Shown here: piece by piece, positions 27,104 to 36,381 of the stretch
Layout: each line of letters begins with the position of its first letter
Position numbering within the stretch: the stretch's first letter is position 1
DNA from: Fimbriimonadaceae bacterium
GTDB lineage: Bacteria > Armatimonadota > Fimbriimonadia > Fimbriimonadales > Fimbriimonadaceae
Direction of reading: 5' to 3'
Assembly: GCA_019694835.1 (NCBI GenBank)
Contig: JAIBBE010000002.1
Coordinates: 1-64,000, forward strand
DNA: 64,000 nt
The notes under the pieces: generated by a model
What the model was told of the DNA's origin: nothing
Seen by the model: only the letters and a program-made list of their open reading frames with translations
Databases searched by the model: none
Translations under genes and position numbers: made by a program

Positions 27104-27756
27104 GGTTGACGCGTAGCCTCCACTTGACGGTAACGGCCAATCCATTCGTAGTGCCCGGCGACGGCCAGCACGAGATAAATGAAGTACAGGATAGCCAGGA
27201 GATCCAGGCCTCGCCAGAAGAAAAGGGGAACGTAGATGAGGTCGACCACAATCCACACCACCCAGCTTTCCAAGTACTTCTTGGTGGTCATGTACTGAGC
27301 GGCAAGGCTAGTCGACGTGGTCAAAGCGTCGATCACGGGGGCGGCACCATTATAGTGGATGAGAACTCGGCTCCAGACAAAGGTGGTTAACGCCGCCGCC
27401 ATAAGCAATGCTGCCGCCTCGCCCTTGCCAATCCGACTAATCGCAACTTCCGCCCGGTTCTTGCCTCCGTGCAGCCACCAATACCAACCGAACAGACCCA
27501 GGATAAAGTAGAGGACGTTAAGGATGGAGTCCGCGAAAAACCGTGCCTCGTACAGGACGTAAGCCGAAAAGGTGGAAGTAACAAGCCCGATTGGCCAGTT
27601 CCAAATGTGCTCCTTGACGACCAGCCAGATGCACCAGCAACCGGAGATCAGAGTCGCGACCTCCTGCCAAGAGTTAGCGATCCAGCCGAGCAGGCTGGCT
27701 GTCAGCAGGAGAATTGACGCCAAGACACCGAGGCCGTAGAGAAGGCTCTTCGTCAC
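27097..27756 (-). CDS. pnuC: nicotinamide riboside transporter PnuC
   Basis: 219 residues, largely membrane-spanning (about seven helices). It shows PnuC marks: WCIWLVVKEHIWNWPIGLVTSTFSAYVLYEARFFADSILNVLYFILGLFGWYWWLHGG with the Trp/Tyr ligand residues, and later WVVWIVVDLIYVPLFF. It facilitates uptake of nicotinamide riboside for NAD synthesis. The short overlap with mutY and the 19-base gap to the 5'-nucleotidase-domain gene suggest an operon. No NadR-like kinase is seen in this window. Confidence 0.92.
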   Translation of the reverse strand: MTKSLLYGLGVLASILLLTASLLGWIANSWQEVATLISGCWCIWLVVKEHIWNWPIGLVTSTFSAYVLYEARFFADSILNVLYFILGLFGWYWWLHGGKNRAEVAISRIGKGEAAALLMAAALTTFVWSRVLIHYNGAAPVIDALTTSTSLAAQYMTTKKYLESWVVWIVVDLIYVPLFFWRGLDLLAILYFIYLVLAVAGHYEWIGRYRQVEATRQPC

Positions 27757-27775
27757 TACCGACCATTGTGGCCGC

Positions 27776-28351
27776 TTAGTTCTGTGCTGTCCAGCGCGGC
27801 GATGTGTCGGAAGCCTTCTTGCCCTTCAGCAACGATTCGAGGGTTACGCCGTTGAGCGTGCGCGTCAGTTGCGTCTTCTCCCAGATCTTGAAGTAGCCGT
27901 AGCCACCACGTGCCAGTGAGACGGGCATTGCGACCGAGTAAGTCCGACCATCTTCGAGCTTGGACCCATTGACGGACGCCGAGACGATCCGCTTGTCGGC
28001 CGGTGCGCTCTTGGAGAAGGCGGCGTCGATTCCGGAAAGCTGCAGGAAGCTCATGCTCGTCGAGGGGTACAGCGAGACCGAGCGCTCAAGAGCGGCACGA
28101 ATCTGGGAGCCCTTCAAATCGACGACGGCGACTTCGTCCGTGGGGTACTGGAGCCACGACGCAAGGTTATCCATGCTGCCGTTTTCCTTAACCATTCCCG
28201 CAGGGATGAACGCGGCATCGGTTCCCGCCGCTGACCGCAGGGCATCGGCGATGGACTGTGAAGGTCCGTGCGATTCCGTTCCGGGACCCGCCCAAGCGGA
28301 ACCCATCAGGGAAAGAAGTGCGATTGCGACGACGCCAGTTTTTTTGGTCAT
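27776..28351 (-). CDS. stand-alone 5'-nucleotidase C-terminal-domain protein
   Basis: 191 residues from ATG 28351 (gggggtaaatgaa upstream); a longer start at 28381 is possible. After a signal peptide (GVVAIALLSLMGSAWA) comes a 5'-nucleotidase C-terminal domain (SIADALRSAAGTDAAFIPAG..., VAVVDLKGSQIRAALERSV, SFLQLSGIDAAFS, RTYSVAMPVSLARGGYGYFKI). The metal-binding catalytic domain that usually precedes it is missing. In intact enzymes this domain binds the nucleotide base. Next to pnuC, a periplasmic role in nucleotide or NMN handling is plausible but not shown by sequence. Confidence 0.75.
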   Translation of the reverse strand: MTKKTGVVAIALLSLMGSAWAGPGTESHGPSQSIADALRSAAGTDAAFIPAGMVKENGSMDNLASWLQYPTDEVAVVDLKGSQIRAALERSVSLYPSTSMSFLQLSGIDAAFSKSAPADKRIVSASVNGSKLEDGRTYSVAMPVSLARGGYGYFKIWEKTQLTRTLNGVTLESLLKGKKASDTSPRWTAQN

Positions 28352-28488
28352 TTCATTTACCCCCTGCAAGGGGGATGCCAATCATCAGACGACTTCATTA
28401 TTGCCCAGTTCCGTCGATCTTGGTAGTAGATTCTACGAAGTCCTAGGACCACGGAAGTTCCCCGGATTCAAAGGCGGTTGAAACGGCC

Positions 28489-29205
28489 ATGACCAGCCGA
28501 CTTAAGGGCCTGGCACACTTGCTGGATTGGTATTGGCGTCTCTGGCTCCCGGCCCTAACGATCGATGTCGTTCTGCTCGAATTCCTTGGCACATCCGGCT
28601 GGCCGTGGGGCCTGGTGACCTTCACAGGAGTCGCCACCACCGTTGCCGCGATTTGGCCGCACAGACGGTGGCTGGCTGCGTTTGACCGCTCCCGGCACAT
28701 CTTCCACCCCGAACTCAATGTTCACGTGCGCAAACTTGGCGAACGGATGGGGATGCGCCCGGTCGGCGTTCATGTGATCTCCGCTGAGGCGCCCTTATTG
28801 ATTTGGGGCGATCGTATGCTCGTGGGTAACGATCGCAGAGATGCCGAGTTCGATGTGGAGGCGTGCTGGCTGCTCGCAATTCGAGGCTCGCGTGTGGATC
28901 GAATGAAGTCCGCTCCGCTCTCGTGGCGAGCCAAGCGTGTCCTGCTCCTGGCGATCGGAATGGGCTTGGCCCTTACTTTTGGCGGGGCTGGGCTCGGGTG
29001 CTGGTTTGTGATGGTGCCATTCGTCCTGATGCGCAAGCCGGCGATGCAGTGGACGCAAATCCTTCGCGCGATCCACGCTGGCGTCGGCGACCCAAAATTC
29101 GCGGAACTTGCCAAGCATGTTCAACGGCTAAGCCACCAAGACCGAACCGGACTGCTTTCTGCACTCGATGACTTCAGGGCGGTTCGCGTGAGTCCAAGTG
29201 CCTAA
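28489..29205 (+). CDS. membrane protein of unknown function, faintly M48-like
   Basis: 238 residues from ATG 28489. It has N-terminal membrane helices (LPALTIDVVLLEFLG, WGLVTFTGVATTVAAIW), then a soluble part with HVRKLGERMGMRPVGVHVISAEAPLLIWGDRMLVGNDR, which recalls the substrate-binding stretch of M48 peptidases, and FDVEACWLLAIRGSR where a HExxH helix would sit. No zinc motif remains. Two more membrane helices follow (VLLLAIGMGLALTFGGAG, CWFVMVPFVLM). The resemblance is weak. It is divergent from the pnuC unit. Confidence 0.55.
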   Translation: MTSRLKGLAHLLDWYWRLWLPALTIDVVLLEFLGTSGWPWGLVTFTGVATTVAAIWPHRRWLAAFDRSRHIFHPELNVHVRKLGERMGMRPVGVHVISAEAPLLIWGDRMLVGNDRRDAEFDVEACWLLAIRGSRVDRMKSAPLSWRAKRVLLLAIGMGLALTFGGAGLGCWFVMVPFVLMRKPAMQWTQILRAIHAGVGDPKFAELAKHVQRLSHQDRTGLLSALDDFRAVRVSPSA

Positions 29206-29267
29206 AATGCCTCACGCCAAACCGCGTCAGTCATAATACGGTGGGCTGCGATGCCCAGGAGGAGCAT

Positions 29268-29771
29268 ATGCGAAACGAACTGAAATCTGCACTCGTGGTG
29301 CTGGCCGTCGCGGCGGTCTCGAACGTCTGGGCCGGTCCCAAGCCGCTTCCCAAGCCAATCGTCGACGCGATGGCAAAGTTCGAGAATGCCCTGAAGTGGA
29401 ATAGCCCTGGCGTGCTACGCAATCTCGTGTTCGAGTACTCGATGCCAGAGTATTCGTCGACCATGATGGGCCAGAAATTGGACCTGTACGGTGAGGTCGA
29501 GAACGTCCTGATGTTCGGCAAGATGATCGAGAAGGTCAACAAGGTTCACATGAAGGTGATGGGCTGGAAGTGGAATAGTCCGTCCAATGTCGATGTGACG
29601 GTCCGCATGGGTGGCCAGATGGTGATGAACATGAACAATCAGCGCGTCCTTGCGACCGTCGATCACACCGCCGTCGAGACCTGGGTCAACAGCAACGGCA
29701 ATTGGAAGATCCTCCGAACCAACATCCTCAAGGAGCATTTCTCCTCGCGACCCATCAAGGGCAAGAAGTAA
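29268..29771 (+). CDS. small exported protein of unknown function
   Basis: 167 residues. ATG 29268 is supported by caggaggagcat just before it. The signal peptide is KSALVVLAVAAVSNVWA, and the mature part is about 145 residues with an alpha-beta look (IVDAMAKFENALKWNSPG, VRMGGQMVMNMNNQRVLATVDHTAVETWV). The plan resembles SnoaL/NTF2-like exported domains, but the match is weak. The next lipoprotein gene starts 2 bases after its stop, so the two are one unit. Confidence 0.65.
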   Translation: MRNELKSALVVLAVAAVSNVWAGPKPLPKPIVDAMAKFENALKWNSPGVLRNLVFEYSMPEYSSTMMGQKLDLYGEVENVLMFGKMIEKVNKVHMKVMGWKWNSPSNVDVTVRMGGQMVMNMNNQRVLATVDHTAVETWVNSNGNWKILRTNILKEHFSSRPIKGKK

Positions 29772-29773
29772 CA

Positions 29774-30385
29774 ATGCGGAAATCTAGCCTTCTTTTCCTG
29801 CTCGTTTTCGCGCTGCTCGTTGGATGCAACAAAGACAGCGGCAGCGCGACGACCGATCCGGGGGTTTCCGATACCAACGGTTCGACGATCGCGAAGACGG
29901 ATCAACCCGATCAGCCCTCAGCTGATACGGGCACAGTTGAATCCGACCCGGGCAAGACTGAACCCGATCCCGGCAAGACCAATCCTCAGCCGGAGCATGC
30001 GAAAGGCCCAGCAGACCCACATAACCTCAACCCGAAGCAGCATGCGCCTAAGCCGGACCCAGCGAAGGAAGCGACCTCAACGCCGACAAGCAAGACTTAC
30101 ATCGGCATGTACAAGATGACTCGCGGACTCGGTGAAAAGGCAAAGATGTACGTCTTGGAGTTGAAGGATGGCGGTGCCGCCGAACTCAAAGTCACCGGTG
30201 TCGACGTCAACGCGAAGCCTGAAGAGGCCGCCGGCAAGTGGAGCGAGAAGGGAGGGCAACTCATCATTGAATGGCCCAATCAGGTACCGATGATCTTCAC
30301 CTTGAAGGATCGGGAAATGGTCAGCGAGAGCTTTGATCACAAGAAGTGGGAAGGCAAGCGCGTGATCTTCTACAAGCGCGCCTAG
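29774..30385 (+). CDS. lipoprotein with charged linker and small C-terminal domain
   Basis: 203 residues from ATG 29774. The lipobox is LLVGC (Cys 17). A linker of about 85 residues follows, rich in Asp, Pro, Lys and Thr with an imperfect tandem motif (SDPGKTEPDPGKTNPQPEH). The C-terminal domain of about 100 residues (YIGMYKMTRGLGEKAKMYVLELKDGGAAELKVTG...) looks like a small beta sheet fold. The protein is probably anchored in the inner or outer membrane. Its unit ends at a perfect terminator just downstream. Confidence 0.7.
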   Translation: MRKSSLLFLLVFALLVGCNKDSGSATTDPGVSDTNGSTIAKTDQPDQPSADTGTVESDPGKTEPDPGKTNPQPEHAKGPADPHNLNPKQHAPKPDPAKEATSTPTSKTYIGMYKMTRGLGEKAKMYVLELKDGGAAELKVTGVDVNAKPEEAAGKWSEKGGQLIIEWPNQVPMIFTLKDREMVSESFDHKKWEGKRVIFYKRA

Positions 30386-30397
30386 GGTTCAACACAA

Positions 30398-30429
30398 AAC
30401 ACCGCTCGCGGTTCCCCGCGAGCGGTGTT
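30398..30429. terminator. rho-independent terminator between convergent genes
   Basis: A perfect 14-bp stem aacaccgctcgcgg / ccgcgagcggtgtt with a ttcc loop is followed by ctcatttt on the plus strand and preceded by A-rich sequence. It can end transcripts from both the lipoprotein gene and the convergent BNR lipoprotein operon. Confidence 0.9.
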
Positions 30430-30438
30430 CTCATTTTG

Positions 30439-33132
30439 CTACCGTTCGAATCTCCACTCCATGAAGTCGATCCTGGCTTCTGCGCGACCTTTGGCCTGAC
30501 CCGGAATTTCCACGTAGCGCACTCGAGCACGCAACTCGCGAGTACTGGGATGGATGAAGCGGGAGACATTTCCGGTGAGATTCACCTGAATGGTGCCGTC
30601 CGACAGGGATGCTGGCCGTGTATCGACCCCCTCGTACGCCAGAGTATCGTAGTTGAAGGCCTCGATAAGCTGGGTTTGGCCAGCGGTCGCCTGCGCCTCG
30701 ACCGTGAGTCGCAACGAGACCGGATTGAGGTACGGCGCGGTTGAGGTGGCTACGATCTCGTGCGAGACTGAGACCTTCGATGGCAACGGCGCGCGTACTC
30801 GAAGCCGGTCGTTATCGCTCGCACCGAGGCTAGCGACACTACCGGCCACCAGCGAGCCAGAGAACGCAAATGACGTGGGAACCACGGTACCGGCGATTGG
30901 GGTCACGTTCGCCAGGTACAGCCCGCGCCCGTGCGTAACGTTGATGAGCTCGTCATTGTCCTTCCAGATGAGTTCGTCTATTGGGCACGTGTCGGGTCCG
31001 TCGGTGACGGCGCCCCAAGAATTACCGCCGTCAGCCGAAACGAAGAGCCCGATGTCGGTACCGGCGAAAATTCGGTTCGGACGCAATGGATCCATGGCGA
31101 GCGCCCCAACCGGTGCGGCCGGAAGGCGACGAGTCGGCATGCCGGTGGCCTGCGTCCAAGTGGTGCCACCGTTCGTGGTCATCCAGATGTTGTCGTCGGC
31201 CCATCCGAGGAACGCAACGAACACGCGATTGTGGTTGGCGGGGTCGATCACGATTCGAGCCACCCAGCGCCCGACGCTGCCGCCCGGAAAATTCTCGTCA
31301 ACCCGGGTCCACGTGGGGACGGCCACGGTGCCATCGATGGTCTTATAGATCTGGCCGTTGTTGTGGCCAACCCAGATGATGTTGGAGTTGCCCTGAGCGA
31401 CCGTCACCGTGGAGTGGTGCCGGGGATCGTAGTTCTCCATATGCGACCGATCATCCCCAGGGTCGGACAAGCCGCCGGGAATGGCCGGTTTGATGACGGA
31501 CCAAGATGGCGTCGCTGCCTTAACGTTGCTGCTGCGCCAGAGCCGGAGACCGCAGACCAACATGGTGTTGGGGTTGTTGGGGTCGAGAATGTAGTGCGGG
31601 ATGAAGTTGCACAGAGAAGTGTTGCCCGCATCGCTGAGTCCGGTGGTGATGCTTGAGAAACTGGTGCCTCCGTTGGTGCTGCGCCGGATTCCGTTGACCT
31701 GAGAGGAACCGTACAGATAGTTCGCATCAGTGGGGTCGGCTGCGGCGAAGGCGCCGTCTCCCCCGATGACTCCAATGGTCCAGTTGATCGAGCCGCTGTA
31801 GATACTGGTGTAATTATCCTGCGCGCCCGCAATGATCTTCCCGCTCGGCGAATAGGCGGCCCCGTAAAACTGCGTGATGCCGAGCCCGTTGTTGAGGTGG
31901 CCACCCGTTCCCGTGGTCGAGTCGGTCGTGTAACCCACACCGCCATCTCCGGCAAAGAACAGCCGTCGATTCGTCGTTCCGTTGTACTGCGGATGGGTGA
32001 TGATGTCGTGGTGGTCGGCATGGATGTTCGCAAACGCGTTTGTCCGGGTCGCTCCGCCGTCGGTGCTGCGATAGAGGTTGACGCCGCCGAAAATGATGAA
32101 GTTCGGATTCGTCGGGTCCACCCACAACGCGAGGTTGTAGGCCTGATAGGTTGATATCGCCGGAGCGGCTTGAAGAGTCCAGGTTTGTCCGCCGTTCGTG
32201 GACCGATAAATGCGAGCCGACTGAGCCATGTTCCCCATGATCGAGTAGCACGTGGTTGCAGTGCTTGGTGCCCAGACCACTTCGGCGCGGTGCACGCTCG
32301 TCATCCCGGTGGAGTCTGCAAAGGACAGTCCACCATTGGCCGAATAGACGACGCCCGGGTCGTCATGAATCCCCGCAATGACGAGGTTGGCATTACTCGG
32401 GTGGAAATTCACGTCGTACGCGTGACCGTTCCAAACCTTGGTCCAAGTCGATCCGCCATCAGCGGTTCGCCAAATGCCGGTAGCGGTCGCCGCCAGCATG
32501 ATGGTCGGATTCGAGGGGCTGAAGCTAAGCCGATTGACGAAGTACCAATCGGGAGTATCTGTGGAGGCCATCTGGGTCCACGTCGAACCCGCATCGGTTG
32601 ACTTGAAAATGCCTGCGCCTCGGATTGCAGAGGTGTTCTGCGAGCCTTCCACGCTCTCGAAGAAACCTTCGCCTGTGCCTGCGTATAGGGTGTTCGGGTC
32701 GTTGGGGTGCATCACGAGGCAGCATACGCCGATCGCCGACATGAAGCCGTCGAGCGGGAACCAGTTGCTGCCGCCGTCGGTGGTCTTCCAAACACCTCCG
32801 CCCACCGCGCCACAGTACATGATATTCGGCGTGGTCGGGTGGATCACGATGCTGCGAATGCGTCCCCCAATGTTGGCGGGGCCAAGCCACTGCCATGGGG
32901 CAAACTGAATACTGGTTTCAGAGGGGACGGTGAGAGCGGCGCGCTGTTCGAGGGCGTTCATGAGCGCTCGCTCGGGCATGGTGCCGTCTGCATTCAGCCG
33001 CGACACCCACCGCTGACGCATGGCGACTACAGCCGTTGGAGTTGACTCGGATCCCGTTGAAGAAGAGGGAAGTTCACTGCAGCCGGACAGGAACAGAAGG
33101 CCAAGCAGGGACAAGGAGAAACGCGAACGCAT
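30439..33132 (-). CDS. BNR / sortilin-like beta-propeller lipoprotein
   Basis: 897 residues with a lipobox (LFLSGC). From about residue 80 come many BNR/Asp-box type units typical of GH74-like and VPS10/sortilin-like propellers: GGGVWKTTDGGSNWFPL, GAGIFKSTDAGSTWTQM, GIWRTADGGSTWTKV, RIYRSTNGGQTWTL, NIWMTTNGGTTWTQA and GLFVSADGGNSWGAV. An eight-strand-like tail follows at about 790-897. Such proteins bind or cut glycans or serve as adhesins. No catalytic Asp pair can be assigned by eye. It starts 8 bases after dapF and appears to be the last gene of the alr operon. Confidence 0.8.
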   Translation of the reverse strand: MRSRFSLSLLGLLFLSGCSELPSSSTGSESTPTAVVAMRQRWVSRLNADGTMPERALMNALEQRAALTVPSETSIQFAPWQWLGPANIGGRIRSIVIHPTTPNIMYCGAVGGGVWKTTDGGSNWFPLDGFMSAIGVCCLVMHPNDPNTLYAGTGEGFFESVEGSQNTSAIRGAGIFKSTDAGSTWTQMASTDTPDWYFVNRLSFSPSNPTIMLAATATGIWRTADGGSTWTKVWNGHAYDVNFHPSNANLVIAGIHDDPGVVYSANGGLSFADSTGMTSVHRAEVVWAPSTATTCYSIMGNMAQSARIYRSTNGGQTWTLQAAPAISTYQAYNLALWVDPTNPNFIIFGGVNLYRSTDGGATRTNAFANIHADHHDIITHPQYNGTTNRRLFFAGDGGVGYTTDSTTGTGGHLNNGLGITQFYGAAYSPSGKIIAGAQDNYTSIYSGSINWTIGVIGGDGAFAAADPTDANYLYGSSQVNGIRRSTNGGTSFSSITTGLSDAGNTSLCNFIPHYILDPNNPNTMLVCGLRLWRSSNVKAATPSWSVIKPAIPGGLSDPGDDRSHMENYDPRHHSTVTVAQGNSNIIWVGHNNGQIYKTIDGTVAVPTWTRVDENFPGGSVGRWVARIVIDPANHNRVFVAFLGWADDNIWMTTNGGTTWTQATGMPTRRLPAAPVGALAMDPLRPNRIFAGTDIGLFVSADGGNSWGAVTDGPDTCPIDELIWKDNDELINVTHGRGLYLANVTPIAGTVVPTSFAFSGSLVAGSVASLGASDNDRLRVRAPLPSKVSVSHEIVATSTAPYLNPVSLRLTVEAQATAGQTQLIEAFNYDTLAYEGVDTRPASLSDGTIQVNLTGNVSRFIHPSTRELRARVRYVEIPGQAKGRAEARIDFMEWRFER

Positions 33133-33140
33133 TCTCCTAG

Positions 33141-34010
33141 TTAAGCAGAATTTGTCTGATTCACCAAGAAACTTCTCTCGTTAGTCCACTCTCCGGTGAA
33201 CACATATTCCGCAGGTCCGGTCATGAAGACATCTCCTGACTCGTCATATCGGATGTCGAGCGTGCCGCCCGGAAGCTGAACATGGGTTTGACGGGCTCCC
33301 CGTCCGGTTAGATATGCGGCTACGCCGACTGCGCATGCACCGGTGCCACACGCCAAGGTCATACCGGCTCCCCGCTCCCATGTGCGCTGGACGAGGTGCG
33401 TGGGCAGGCGCGCTTCCACGAAGTGAACATTGACCCGATTTGGAAAGAGCGGATGAACCTCCAGTTTCGGGCCCCACTCGGCAAGCGGTACGGAAGACAC
33501 GCTGTCGACAAAGACGACCAAGTGGGGGTTACCCATGGAAACCGCAGTGCCGAGAAGCGTGATTCCGGCAACCTCCACGGGTTGGTCGATGAAACTCGAT
33601 TCGGGCGCACCGACCATCCCGATTTCTGCCCGTGTGAGACGTGCCCTACCCATGTCGACCCGGATCAACCCATTCTCCAGGAGCTCGAGCGTCAGTTTGC
33701 CCGCCCCCGTTTGTACCGGGATGAAGTTGCCCTTGGCGTACCCGAGGTCGTGAACGAATCTTGCAAAGCAGCGAACGCCGTTCCCGCACATTTCGCTTTC
33801 GGAACCATCGGGATTCCACATGCGCATTCGCAGAGTTCCTGAGCCAGGTTCGCGGTCGGCGACGATGAGTCCGTCGCTTCCGACGCCGAACCGGCGGTCG
33901 CCCATCTGTTGCGCAATCCGAGGTGCAGACTGCGCGTCAAACGGATGGGCGATGCCATCGATCATCACGAAATCATTGCCGATTCCGTGCATTTTCGTAA
34001 ACGGTATCAC
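33141..34010 (-). CDS. dapF: diaminopimelate epimerase DapF
   Basis: 289 residues. It converts LL- to meso-diaminopimelate for lysine and peptidoglycan. Both catalytic cysteines are clear: [10 protein letters not shown] (about 75) and [11 protein letters not shown] (about 226). The N terminus [16 protein letters not shown] is also typical. The start overlaps the hfq stop by 4 bases. Sitting with alr, it gives this operon a cell-wall flavour. Confidence 0.96.
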   Translation of the reverse strand: MIPFTKMHGIGNDFVMIDGIAHPFDAQSAPRIAQQMGDRRFGVGSDGLIVADREPGSGTLRMRMWNPDGSESEMCGNGVRCFARFVHDLGYAKGNFIPVQTGAGKLTLELLENGLIRVDMGRARLTRAEIGMVGAPESSFIDQPVEVAGITLLGTAVSMGNPHLVVFVDSVSSVPLAEWGPKLEVHPLFPNRVNVHFVEARLPTHLVQRTWERGAGMTLACGTGACAVGVAAYLTGRGARQTHVQLPGGTLDIRYDESGDVFMTGPAEYVFTGEWTNERSFLVNQTNSA

Positions 34011-34282
34011 TCGTCGTCGTGGCCGTTTTCGTGCGGTGCCGAACCATGGTCATCGTTCGGGCGATTGCTTCCAATGGGCCGGGACGGGACGATGCTGGTG
34101 ATGGCGTGCTTGTAGACCAATTGAGTGGGCTTGCCAGGGGAATCCAACAGGACGGTGAAGGCATCGAAACCGCGGACCTGGCCGCGCAACTGGACGCCAC
34201 CCATCAGATAAATCGTGACCCCGATGCCTTCCTTGCGCACCTGGTTCAAAAACATGTCTTGGAGATTAATTGTTTTCGCCAT
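34007..34282 (-). CDS. hfq: RNA chaperone Hfq
   Basis: 91 residues. The Sm fold shows [42 protein letters not shown] (Sm1) and [14 protein letters not shown] (Sm2, YKHA). The C-terminal tail is acidic and His/Asn-rich ([15 protein letters not shown]). It helps small RNAs pair with mRNAs as a hexamer. It is directly next to miaA (stop and start adjacent) and overlaps dapF by 4 bases. Confidence 0.96.
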   Translation of the reverse strand: MAKTINLQDMFLNQVRKEGIGVTIYLMGGVQLRGQVRGFDAFTVLLDSPGKPTQLVYKHAITSIVPSRPIGSNRPNDDHGSAPHENGHDDE

Positions 34283-35197
34283 TTACTTACTTTGCTCCTC
34301 GTCTTCGAGCGGCGAAGAAAGAATCCGAGTCACCTCGTCTCTGACCGCCACTCCATCAAAAGAATGAAATTGCCGCAGATTTGGCTCCGATCGAAGCCAC
34401 GTCCGCTGACGCTTTGCGTATTGCCTCGTTTCTAGAGTGATACGTGAGAGGGCCTCTGACAGTTCACAGTCCCCCCCAAGGACTCTAAGCAACGTACGAT
34501 ACCCGATAGCTCTCATCGCCGGAGAGTCATCGCGAACACCTTGCGACGCCAGCAATTGTACTTCTTCTAGCCAGCCAGATGCCAGCAATTTTGCGGTTCT
34601 CTCGGCGAGCGCTTGATCCAGGTCGCTAACAGATGGGACGAGGCCGATCTTGAGGCGTGGACAGGGTGGCAGTTCTAATTTTATGGGCTCCGATGGCTCG
34701 AGTATGCGTTCAAGGGCCCTTCGAACCCGCACGGGGTTTTGCAAGTCTGTCTTTGCAGCGACTTCTGGGGCAACCCCTCGTAGTTCCGCGACGAGGGCAG
34801 TTAATCCTTCTTGACTTAGGCGAGCTTCCAGCTGTGCCCGCAAACGCGGACCAGGCAAGGGAGACAAGTCCTGCCACTGCTCGAAAAGTGCTCTGATGTA
34901 GAGGCCCGTTCCCCCCACGACAATCGCGCTTCGCCCGCTCCGCCAAGCTTCCCATATTGCTTCTTGGGCGAGAACGACATACTCGCCGACGCCGAAGTCC
35001 TCAGTCGGCGCTTTGAGGTCGAGCAAGCGGTACCGATAGGGATCGCTGGGCTTGTTCGTGCCGATATCGAAGCCTCGATACACCATGAAGGCGTCCGCGT
35101 TGATCAGTTGGGCACCGGTTTGATCGGCAAGGTGCTCTGCCAAAGAGGACTTTCCGGAGCCAGTCGGCCCCATGACCGCCAACAGAAACGGCTTCAT
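34283..35197 (-). CDS. miaA: tRNA dimethylallyltransferase MiaA
   Basis: 304 residues. It adds a dimethylallyl group to A37 of tRNAs reading UNN codons. It has a P-loop (GPTGSGKSSLAEHLA), then DAFMVYRGFDIGTNKPSDP and IVVGGTGLYIRAL, and the C-terminal QYAKRQRTWLRSE. miaA followed by hfq is a widespread gene order. The start overlaps the alr stop by 4 bases. Confidence 0.96.
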   Translation of the reverse strand: MKPFLLAVMGPTGSGKSSLAEHLADQTGAQLINADAFMVYRGFDIGTNKPSDPYRYRLLDLKAPTEDFGVGEYVVLAQEAIWEAWRSGRSAIVVGGTGLYIRALFEQWQDLSPLPGPRLRAQLEARLSQEGLTALVAELRGVAPEVAAKTDLQNPVRVRRALERILEPSEPIKLELPPCPRLKIGLVPSVSDLDQALAERTAKLLASGWLEEVQLLASQGVRDDSPAMRAIGYRTLLRVLGGDCELSEALSRITLETRQYAKRQRTWLRSEPNLRQFHSFDGVAVRDEVTRILSSPLEDEEQSK

Positions 35198-36306
35198 GGC
35201 GTTCCAAACAGATAGCGGCGCGGAACCCGGGTCATGATGCGCGTGGTGATCTCGTGTGGCGTCGTGTCAATCAGGTTCGAGAGGCGATCTGCCGGGACTG
35301 GCCCACCCAAGAGAATCGCCTCATCTCCCAGTGCCACGAAGGGTAAGTCCGTCGCGTCGACGAGGACTTGGTCCATACACACCAGACCAATCACGGGACA
35401 CTCGACACCGTTGAGGATGACGACTCCCTTGTTGCTAAGGGATCGCGGATATCCGTCGCCGTAGCCGACACCCAGGGTCGCAACGACCGTTTGGCGCGTG
35501 GTTGTGAAGGTGCCCGAATAGCTCACTGGGCTCCCTGGGGGCAACTCGCGGAGCGCCATCACCCGTGCCTTCCAGGTCATGACGGGCTTCCCAACCCCCT
35601 CAAACAGGCCGTAGGGCTCGATGCCATAGGCGCCCAAGCCAATCCGCACGAGGTCATGACGGCTTGCCGGATAGCGGACGGCACCGGCGCTGTTAGCCGC
35701 GTGGACGACTTCGAAGTGCAGCCCCGCATTCTCGCATTCGGCAAGGACACGGTGAAATCGTTCCAGTTGACGTTGCGTTGTTTCCGGGTCTCGTCCGCTG
35801 TTCGCGAAGTGGGTCGACAAACCCTCGAGGTTGACGCTGGCCAGCCCAGCGATCTTGCAGGCGGTATCGACGGCATCGTCAGGCAAGACTCCAAAGCGGG
35901 CCAGGCCGGTTTCCACCTCAAGGTGAATGATCGCCGTGGAGTTCTGTTCGATGGCGGCTCGGCTGAGGGCTGCGGCAATCTCGAGCCTTTCAACCAGAGT
36001 ACGCAGTCGGTAGAAGACGGCCTGCTCGGCTTCGACGGCGAGGATCGGCGAGATGACGACGATAGGCTTCTCGATCCCCGCATCGCGGAGGGCGATGCCT
36101 TCCTGGACCGTCGCCACCGCGATCCAGTCGGCTCCGTTCTGGAGCGCAAATCGAGAGGTCGGAACGAGGCCGTGTCCATAGGCGTCAGCCTTGGCAACCA
36201 GTGCGATCTTGACCTTCGGGTCGTTCATCGCTTGCCGCACGAGACCGAGGTTGAACGCCAGTGCCGGCAAATCAACCTCGACCCAGGTGCGCGGATACGG
36301 ATTCAC
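35194..36306 (-). CDS. alr: alanine racemase Alr
   Basis: 370 residues from GTG 36306, chosen because VNPYPRTWVEVDLPALAFNL is the usual N terminus; the longer frame to 36375 would read through the terminator of the next gene. PLP is bound at the lysine in VAKADAYGHG, and the second catalytic base is the Tyr in VSYSGTF. LGVGYGDGYPR and CMDQVLVD are also family marks. It makes D-alanine for peptidoglycan. It heads the alr-miaA-hfq-dapF-lipoprotein run, most likely one operon. No strong ribosome site precedes the GTG. Confidence 0.93.
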   Translation of the reverse strand: MNPYPRTWVEVDLPALAFNLGLVRQAMNDPKVKIALVAKADAYGHGLVPTSRFALQNGADWIAVATVQEGIALRDAGIEKPIVVISPILAVEAEQAVFYRLRTLVERLEIAAALSRAAIEQNSTAIIHLEVETGLARFGVLPDDAVDTACKIAGLASVNLEGLSTHFANSGRDPETTQRQLERFHRVLAECENAGLHFEVVHAANSAGAVRYPASRHDLVRIGLGAYGIEPYGLFEGVGKPVMTWKARVMALRELPPGSPVSYSGTFTTTRQTVVATLGVGYGDGYPRSLSNKGVVILNGVECPVIGLVCMDQVLVDATDLPFVALGDEAILLGGPVPADRLSNLIDTTPHEITTRIMTRVPRRYLFGTP

Positions 36307-36335
36307 CCCGCTATTGTGGACCCTGCACAAAAAGA

Positions 36336-36360
36336 GGTGCGGGCCGTCCTGGCCCGCACC
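36336..36360 (-). terminator. rho-independent terminator of the dockerin gene
   Basis: Read on the minus strand, a perfect 10-bp stem ggtgcgggcc / ggcccgcacc with a 5-base loop is followed by tctttttgtg. It lies 22 bases after the stop of the dockerin gene and just before the alr start. Confidence 0.92.
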
Positions 36361-36381
36361 CCGAAGTGTACGCAAACGACC

